Assembly (NCBI GenBank): GCA_019321725.1
Contig: CM033120.1
Location: forward strand, 9,181,694-9,245,693
Source of the DNA: Paulownia fortunei
Lineage: Eukaryota > Streptophyta > Magnoliopsida > Lamiales > Paulowniaceae
Direction of reading: 5' to 3'
Length of the DNA: 64,000 nucleotides
The first letter of the stretch is position 1. Each line of letters begins with the position of its first letter. The position numbers and the translations under genes are program-made. Under the pieces are notes generated by a model, which saw only the letters and a list, made by a program, of their open reading frames with translations, made no database searches and was not told the DNA's origin. This document shows positions 57,762 to 64,000 of the stretch, piece after piece.

Positions 57762-60540
57762 AAAAATGTTGATAGAAAGGATATGTACTGCAAATGTAGT
57801 GGATAGATGTTTTTTTTTATGGCAATGTCATTCTGTATTTTGTTGGATAATGTGGCTTTGATTTTTTTGATGTCAATGCCATTATATTTTGATATATAAA
57901 TATCTAACATTTGTTTGATTGTTTTTATGGCAATGCCATTCTACTTCAATGTAAATAGTACTTTGATATTAATTTATGAATCGTAAATGAATCCATTTAC
58001 AGATTTTTTGGCCAATAGGTTATATACTTGCTTAGATGTCATGTTTGTGTGGAGCTTTATTATATATGTTATGATTATATATATTTTCATTGTAAATTTG
58101 AAAACAATACACAAACACAACATAAAAAAATTAAGATAATACCCAAATTATAAATTGAATTTCATTCAACAGATAATACTCAACACTATCAATTTCTACA
58201 ACAACATAACTAGTACATACGTTTTTTTAACTAAAAATAAACACACTACTACTACATCCTATTACAATCAAGGAAATCATTCAAAAATTTCCTTCAAAAT
58301 AAAAAATCTAAAAAGTAGATCAGCAAATCATCTTAAAGCTTGAAGCTTCATTTTCCTTCTTCACAACCATCGACTTCTTAGAAGATTTGGATATTGTACT
58401 TATAATAAAAAAAATACAAGGCATCACAAGCAGTGATTTCATATCTTTCTCTTGTTGTGCTTTAGCTTGGCAACCTCATCCTTTATTTTATTAATCCTCC
58501 TTAATAAACGTAAAATTATTGTCATAGCCCTACGACATAATGGAGGATTCTCCTAAAAAAAGAATCTTCAGTCTCCTCTCCGCAATTTTATTTTTATTTT
58601 TATAAATAAATTAAACCAACTATCAATTTTTCCACTCCTTTTTAGCATTGTAGAAATCAGATTTTATTGATATTTTTTAGTTTAAATTTTTAGAAATGAA
58701 CACAAAATATCAAGTTTGCCATTTTAGCATTGAAGAAATCAAAATTTCTTACATTATAGTCTCGACATGCATGAAACCTCCTTCCTACATTTCATCCATC
58801 TATGATGTCCGCACTATATCAATCAACAATCAATTTTAATAACTAATAACAATCTATTATCAACTAATAATTACAATGAAAATAGATATAAATCAAATAG
58901 GATTCAAATCCAAGAACTCATAATCTTGATGCCTCGATCAACTTTGGAACAGATTATGAGGCCTAGGCCTCGATTTCAAAACTAGCTACACAAAAAAAAA
59001 AAAAAAAATAATGCTTTAAAGTGCTTTTTCCAATTTATAAAGAATATATATAGAAGAAAATATAGATACACTATGTTGAACAAGATTATTACAATAACCA
59101 ATGTCAATTGTTCTCTCTCATCTCATATAAAGCTAGCCACTATCACTATTTGATGAATCTACCACTTGCTTCATTTCTTCTCCGATAGCTACTAGCCCCT
59201 TGGTGTACTAATTCATTATTTTTAGGAGGTTTGATAACTTCAATCTTGAGACAATCATAATTATTCAAGGGGTGAAATAATACACAAATGATTGTCATAC
59301 AGAGACCAAGCATATTTAATCTTATCCTGCCTAATTTTGTTGCTAAGTATGGTAGTATTTAGGATTTAGGGTGATTTGGACGAGAGTCGATCTATTGTTT
59401 CTACATCTAAGGCCTAACTTGGCACAACGCTCCATGTTGATTTGATCCAATAGACATAGACCCTATGCGACTCTACCATTTTCTAGTTATTTTGATTATA
59501 TTTTTCATCATCAATTTACGTTGAACCTTGCCCAAATGAAACTTTTGTTCCAACTAATATATAAATTAGACCGAGAATCTAGTCTGATCAAATTGGTCAG
59601 AACTAATATTGGTCCATTAGTTTGGGTTAAACTCCACTATTCCAACACATTTTTAGATTTACCCACATTGAAATCACAGTTTTCCAATTTTATGCCAACA
59701 TCCTCTTATTCATTAGGAATGGATAAAAATTATCTAAATGTAATAAATTGTGATAATAGGTAAATTTTATCAAAAAAATTAACATTTTTCCTCACATAAA
59801 GAAAATTCTTCACAAAAAGGGAGTCTTTTTATTGATTTTGTTACAATAGTTTATCCAAATCATTGAAAAAAAATGCATATCTTGTGAGGAAATTTAATTT
59901 TATCACATAAAATTTGATAATGCAATGAAATTTGTTTTTTGTTACATTATATCGTACATGATATGACAAATTCTGCTTTCCTCACAATAGCATATATCAA
60001 TTGTATAAAGAATTTATGAAATTAAATTATTACTTAATTTTTTATTTTTTCATTATCTTATGCTTTTGCATGCATCATAAGATTTTATGTGCATTACATG
60101 TTTTTTTTCATTAGTCATTTAAAACTTTCAAAATTTAAATTTTTTTACCCAAAACTTCTTGTTGCAAAGATAAATAATGTAGTTCCTTTTCAGTTAGATA
60201 TATTTGTTTCTAACTTTTTGTATAGTTTTGTCCACATAATGTATGGATTATGGAATTACCAATTGCGCTAATATTGTGAGCGTGTATTCATAATCTTGAC
60301 TATAACTGCTTTTCTTAAATATTGTGTAATTCATCTTTTATATTTTTGACAATATGCAATGGGCATTTTCAACAAACTATATGGTTTGTCTCTCTTTGCT
60401 TTCAGAGAGTGAAGTCAATCTTGAGAGGATGGTTTTGTAGCAATTGAGAGGATGTCGCATGGGACGAGGCATGTCAGTACTGGATGTCGCAAAACAACTC
60501 TTATATAGTGTCTGCCTTTACATCTGCCATTTGGTTGATT
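57762..60540. other. AT-rich intergenic DNA, no gene seen
   Basis: 'atggcaatg.cattct' recurs three times at 57818-57945. On the minus strand about 58560-58340 can be read as a short coiled-coil-like remnant (RLRRINKIKDEVAKLKHNKR-like across stops), too weak to call. The rest is non-coding. Confidence 0.45.
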
Positions 60541-60815
60541 ATCAATTTCATGACAATGGGTTTTATTGAACAACTTCTTCTGGAAAGATGTTATTTGGGT
60601 TATTGTAGATAGGTTTACAAAATATTAATACTTCATTTGACTGCACCATCCTTTCACTGCTTCTAATTTAGCTTCTATTAGCCATGGAAATATAGTAGAA
60701 TTGCATTTGAATAAAGCCTACCATCCTCAAACAAACGGAGAGTTGAGCAGTGCTTAGAAAACTACTTGCAGTGCATGCGTCGTTCATCATCTAAACTGGT
60801 ACCAACTATCATACA
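60541..60815 (+). pseudogene. Gypsy chromovirus integrase scrap, internally deleted
   Basis: FMTMGFIEQL, then one frame over KDVIWVIVDRFTKY, stop, LHHPFTASNLAS, NIVELHLNKAYHPQTNGE, and in another frame VEQCLENYLQCMRRSS. The normal order is MDFIxGLP...VVVDRFSKYxHFI...HPxTAxxVA...VxLHG-(gap)-AYHPQTDGQTExVNRCLExYLRCM. The Asp of MDFI is Gly, and the middle of the core (with the second catalytic Asp) is deleted between LHL and NKAYHPQ. Confidence 0.85.
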
Positions 60816-61297
60816 GCCATAGATATGAAAGTAATGAGCTCTTCAAATAGATGATGGAGATATCATAAATATCATCCCAATTAGGCTTTGTTAAGTCAGC
60901 CTTTTTCACCGTCCCTTGCAGCTTTGTTAAGTCAGCCTCAGCCCCACTTAAAGTCTTTGCGTGGAAAAAAAGAGTAGGAAAGAGGTAAGAATGCTTGAAA
61001 TAAAAAACTCACATGGAACTTTACAATGGATAATCACTCATACTTGGATTAAAAATGATATCTACCCTAGTTATACTTTCCATCACATCAGATGGATAGT
61101 GTTGATTAAAACCGTCCAAAAGGTGAAACAGCCTTTCTAAAGCTTTCCAAAAATATTCCTAATGTGTTTCAAAAGATATTGGAAGAATTCAGTTTAAGTG
61201 AGTAGGATTTTTACACTAATTTTTCAATATTTAGAGAAAATGGATTTTCAAAGTTTATTATTCATTAAAATAACTGTAAACAAATTAAATTTATGGC
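60816..61297. other. unassigned DNA between two Gypsy fragments
   Basis: Probably pol tail and 3' sequence of the preceding scrap. 'tttgttaagtcagcct' occurs twice (60888, 60924). No gene seen. Confidence 0.35.
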
Positions 61298-62176
61298 CAA
61301 TTAAATGATGATACGTGTAAAATAATATATTAAATATCAATTCTATTTATATTTTGGGAATTTAATCAAATTTAATTCCTAAAGTAAATAGTAAATTAAT
61401 TAATATTTTAATATATATTTTCAGTCAATCAAATATCGCCAAGTGTCAAATCTCAATTATTAGCAATCAAGATTGTATCTTGCAAATTATAGAAATAAAT
61501 ATCAATGTTTGGTAATTTAAATCACATATTGTGATTAAGGCAATAAATGTTAATTAAATCGTAAAGAACCAATCAAATCATGTCACTTCATCAAATAATT
61601 ATGGCAAGAACTCCTATCCAACAAGTATAAATAGGGATCATCTTCGAGAAGTTAAATACAAGTTGTGCATAAGAAATCCAAGCAAGAAAAGTGTTAAGAG
61701 GAATTCTCTCAGCTTAAGGAGATCGAGTTTAAAAAGATCCATGATATTCAAGGTGAAAGTCAAGGTGTTCATCGTGGAGTCTACTCAAGTGATAACGTTT
61801 AATTCAAGATCAAGTTGTTAAACCCTTGAATTAACGTTATTGAAAATTCAATCCACATTGGAGGAGATCAAATGATCACTTCCATCAAAAAGTTATCAAA
61901 TCCACCAAATCAACGTTCTTGAAGTTGTAACGTTTAATTCAAAATTAAGGCGTCAAACCCTCGAATTAACGTTATTGAAGGACGGAATCAATTTGGAGGA
62001 GATCAAATCGGCAATTCCACCTCCAAAATTTTAAATCCAAAAGATATTATGCTTGAAGAGAAGAATCAGATGAATTAGTTAGAGGTTGTAACTATTTAAT
62101 TATTTTGATACATTAAAATTCATTTGTACTATTTTTCTTATTTTTAATTTTTGCGAACAACGAAATTTGTGTTATA
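61298..62176 (+). mobile_element. probable Gypsy 5' LTR (start approximate)
   Basis: It lies directly upstream of a leader and gag. A TATA box (TATAAATAG, 61626-61634) is followed by sequence that would be R/U5. It may start at 'tgatgatacgtgtaaaat' and end at 'ttgtgttata', where the usual CA has become TA. It contains the tandem repeat at 61793-62060. Confidence 0.5.
61793..62060. repeat. tandem repeat (135-bp unit, 2 copies) with internal inverted arms
   Basis: 'taacgtttaattcaa', 'ttgaattaacgttattgaa' and 'ggaggagatcaaat' occur in order at 61793 and again at 61928. Within each unit AACGTTTAATTCAA and TTGAATTAACGTT are inverted to each other, so each copy could form a hairpin. Confidence 0.9.
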
Positions 62177-62182
62177 AATTTC

Positions 62183-62199
62183 TGGCATGCTCGGTGGGA
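62183..62199 (+). other. Gypsy leader motif, possible primer site
   Basis: TGGCATGCTCGGTGGGA is close to TGGCACGCCCxGTGGGA, which typically follows the 5' LTR in one widespread group of plant Gypsy elements. It lies a few bases inside the proposed LTR end. Confidence 0.5.
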
Positions 62200-62250
62200 T
62201 GATCTCTACCTCTCATCTCTTCTCTTCATCAAAAGTTTTGAAGTATCACA

Positions 62251-63214
62251 ATGGCTGCTCGCAAGATCACAATAGTGTAGGTTGTTACTTTAAATTCTTC
62301 AAATACTACAAGTGAAAGTCTTGGTGTTATCACAAGAAGTATGTCCAACAGATTGCAAGCATCTTCTGAAATGACTCATTTGCTTGAAATTACTAAGGAC
62401 TTACCACATCTTGCCAACACCAATGAAGATGATGGGGACCTGAAGGATGCATCTACATCATCCACTCCTTGCTCAGCATCAAGTTACTCATTTACTTCAA
62501 ACATGGTTCCCGTCATGGTGATAAATGCTACAACTCTAGAAGAGCAAATTGCAAGTTTAACGAAGGCCAATGACGGACTCACAAAATAAGTTCAAGAATA
62601 AGACTCTCAAATTACAAAGCTGATGAGCAAAGTGGACAATGTAGATACTAGTCGCATCATGGGCAAACAAGTTGAAGCTCATGATGAAGCTGAGACGTCC
62701 AAGAAACAACAACCAAGTAAAAAAGAAAAGTCTTTTAAAGAGTTGCAAGTTTCATCTAATGGGTTGATTCCTTCTGACCAACTAAAGGGATTTATTATGG
62801 GGACTATCAAAGACAAGTTCAATGGAAGTTCCAAATCATATTTGACTTATGCCAAACCATACACCAAAAGGATTGACAATTTAAGGATTCCAGTTGACTA
62901 CCAACCCCCAAAATTTCAATAATTCGATGGCAAAGGCAACCCAAAGCAACACATGTCTCATTTCATTGAGACGTGCAATAATGTTGGAACATATAGAGAT
63001 TACCTGGTCAAGCAATTTGTTCGATCACTGAAAAGAAATGCATTTGATTGGTACACTGATTTGGAGGCGAACTCAATTGACAATTGGGAGCAAGAGTTTC
63101 TTAATCAATTCTATAGTACCTAATGAACAGTCAGCATAATTGAACTCACAAATTCATGCCAATGGAAAGAAGAGCCTGTCATCAACTACATTAATCATTG
63201 GAGAAATCTAAGCC
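62251..63214 (+). pseudogene. Gypsy gag, cut by a later insertion
   Basis: The ATG at 62251 (MAARKITIV, then a stop in place of Gln at codon 10) starts a long gag reading: ITRSMSNRLQASSEMTHLLE, LPSDQLKGF-like GLIPSDQLKGFIMGTIKDKF, SKSYLTYAKPYTKRIDNLRI, YQPPKFQ, FDGKGNPKQHMSHFIETCNN, FVRSLKRNAFDWYTDLEANS and EQEFLNQFYST, then INYINHWRNLSL, where an LTR begins. The order and wording fit a common plant Gypsy gag with the Retrotrans_gag core (FVRSLKGNAFDWYTDLE). Stops at 62278, 62587, 62920 and 63121 are mostly Gln or Arg codons changed by one base. Confidence 0.88.
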
Positions 63215-63238
63215 TGTCACAACCTCCCAAAAATATGT

Positions 63239-63276
<38 letters not shown>

Positions 63277-64000
63277 AACCTGTGTAACATAATTTGTACA
63301 TGTATGCATGTGTATAACTTTTTTTTTCTAGCTAGTTAGTTTAACATAACACAGATAGAGTAAAATACTTTAACATCCTGTAACACTGTATATAGATAGA
63401 TAGTTATTTGAACGATAAAAAGATTTATCAAAATCTTCACAAAGCTCAGACTCATTTACAATAGAGTTTTGAAAGTGATATACAGGATAAGGTCACTAAT
63501 ATAATACAATAGATCATAAAATCAAAAGCACAGCCTACAAAATAGCCCAAACAGGTCGTCAACTATGTACATCGATCTTTGAAAGCCTGTAGGAGCTCCA
63601 CAGCCAGCCCAGTAAACTAGATGTCTCAAGTCTCACCATGCTTATCTACAATGCATGAACTATATGAGGTAATGCTCAGTAAGTGAAAATCATGCATGCT
63701 AAAGCGATAATCTAACATATATGTGATGTATCTCTATGAAATCACACTAGGAATACAAGTTCCTGAACTAAAACAGTTCATTCAAAATCGTTTTCCATCA
63801 CTGGGCCCTTGGCCTATCTACTATGTACCAGATAGAGCTCTAAACAATATCAATAATCACATGGTCATTAACAAATTGACTCGGTCCAGGGGCCATCTCC
63901 TGGGATCACCAGAGGTCCATCCCCTGTCTTCCTTGTGATCCTCTAAAAATTTTCCTACCAACGGAGTCAATAAGGGCACAGTCAAGTAGTTCACCCTCTC
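63215..64000. mobile_element. start of another Tekay-family LTR, runs off the window
   Basis: It begins TGTCACAACCTCCCAAAAAT inside the gag. From about 63455 it matches the 24574/33414 LTRs in order and orientation ('taatataatacaa.aga', 'aaaatagcccaa.caggtcgtc', 'aatgcat.aactatatgag.taatgctca'). It is a related but distinct subfamily, with (TA)n at 63242-63273. The preceding bases AAGCC (63210-63214) are the expected target duplication; the other end lies outside the window. Confidence 0.8.

Noticed and set aside
1..64000. CRISPR array, tRNA, rRNA or organellar insertions
   Set aside because: No regularly spaced identical repeats with unique spacers, no cloverleaf-like sequence and no rRNA or chloroplast gene stretch was recognised on reading through the window.

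Overview
This is plant nuclear DNA, most likely from a dicot. It is strongly AT-rich and about half of it is recognisable LTR-retrotransposon sequence (Athila-like, Tekay/Del-like, Tat-like and other Ty3/Gypsy; several Ty1/Copia). There are long AT/TG microsatellites and plant-style splice signals. Only one gene is confidently intact: an intronless 281-codon DUF1685-family gene at 51123-51968 on the minus strand. No bacterial, organellar or viral gene cluster, rRNA, tRNA or CRISPR array was seen.

Layout. 1-1400: microsatellite DNA and one GC-rich minus-strand candidate first exon (1120-1248). 2402-6236: a decayed Copia element on the minus strand between diverged direct repeats that are probably its LTRs. 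6240-11835: candidate exons of an unrecognised plus-strand gene, and three tandem copies (about 1.5 kb each) of a segment that contains one of them. 11836-13925: another large direct duplication. 13984-17760: the 3' half of an Athila-like Gypsy element (integrase scrap, polypurine tract, start of the 3' LTR). Between integrase and polypurine tract it holds an unrecognised ORF (14373-14843) and an intron-free, broken copy of a LOG cytokinin-activating-enzyme gene (15093-15745).

19203-36245 is a clear nest. An Athila-like element (5' LTR, primer site, gag, protease, RT) is interrupted after the start of its RNase H by an 11.7-kb Tekay/Del-type chromovirus (24574-36240). That element has 2.8-kb LTRs, a 5-bp target duplication TAGAG, and a minus-strand gag-pol ending in a chromodomain. 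Its gag is in turn split by a 1,233-bp solo LTR (31605-32837) flanked by GCTGC. 36246-44650 holds tandem repeats and a hAT-type MITE candidate (40673-41022). 44655-48398 has a Tat-like integrase, a Copia-type LTR candidate and the 3' end of a Copia element with its LTR.

The DUF1685 gene follows, then AT-rich DNA, a second full-length Athila-family LTR (55885-57491), a chromovirus integrase scrap (about 60541-60815), and a Gypsy 5' end with LTR, leader and gag. That gag is cut at 63215 by another Tekay-family LTR running off the window.

All retroelement proteins carry stops or frameshifts, many consistent with C-to-T or G-to-A change, so none should be autonomous. The most unusual item is the LOG-derived sequence inside the Athila 3' region. 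I see no sign that it works, and capture by the element cannot be told apart from an independent retrocopy insertion without more copies. Element lineages are assigned from remembered protein motifs; no database search was possible.
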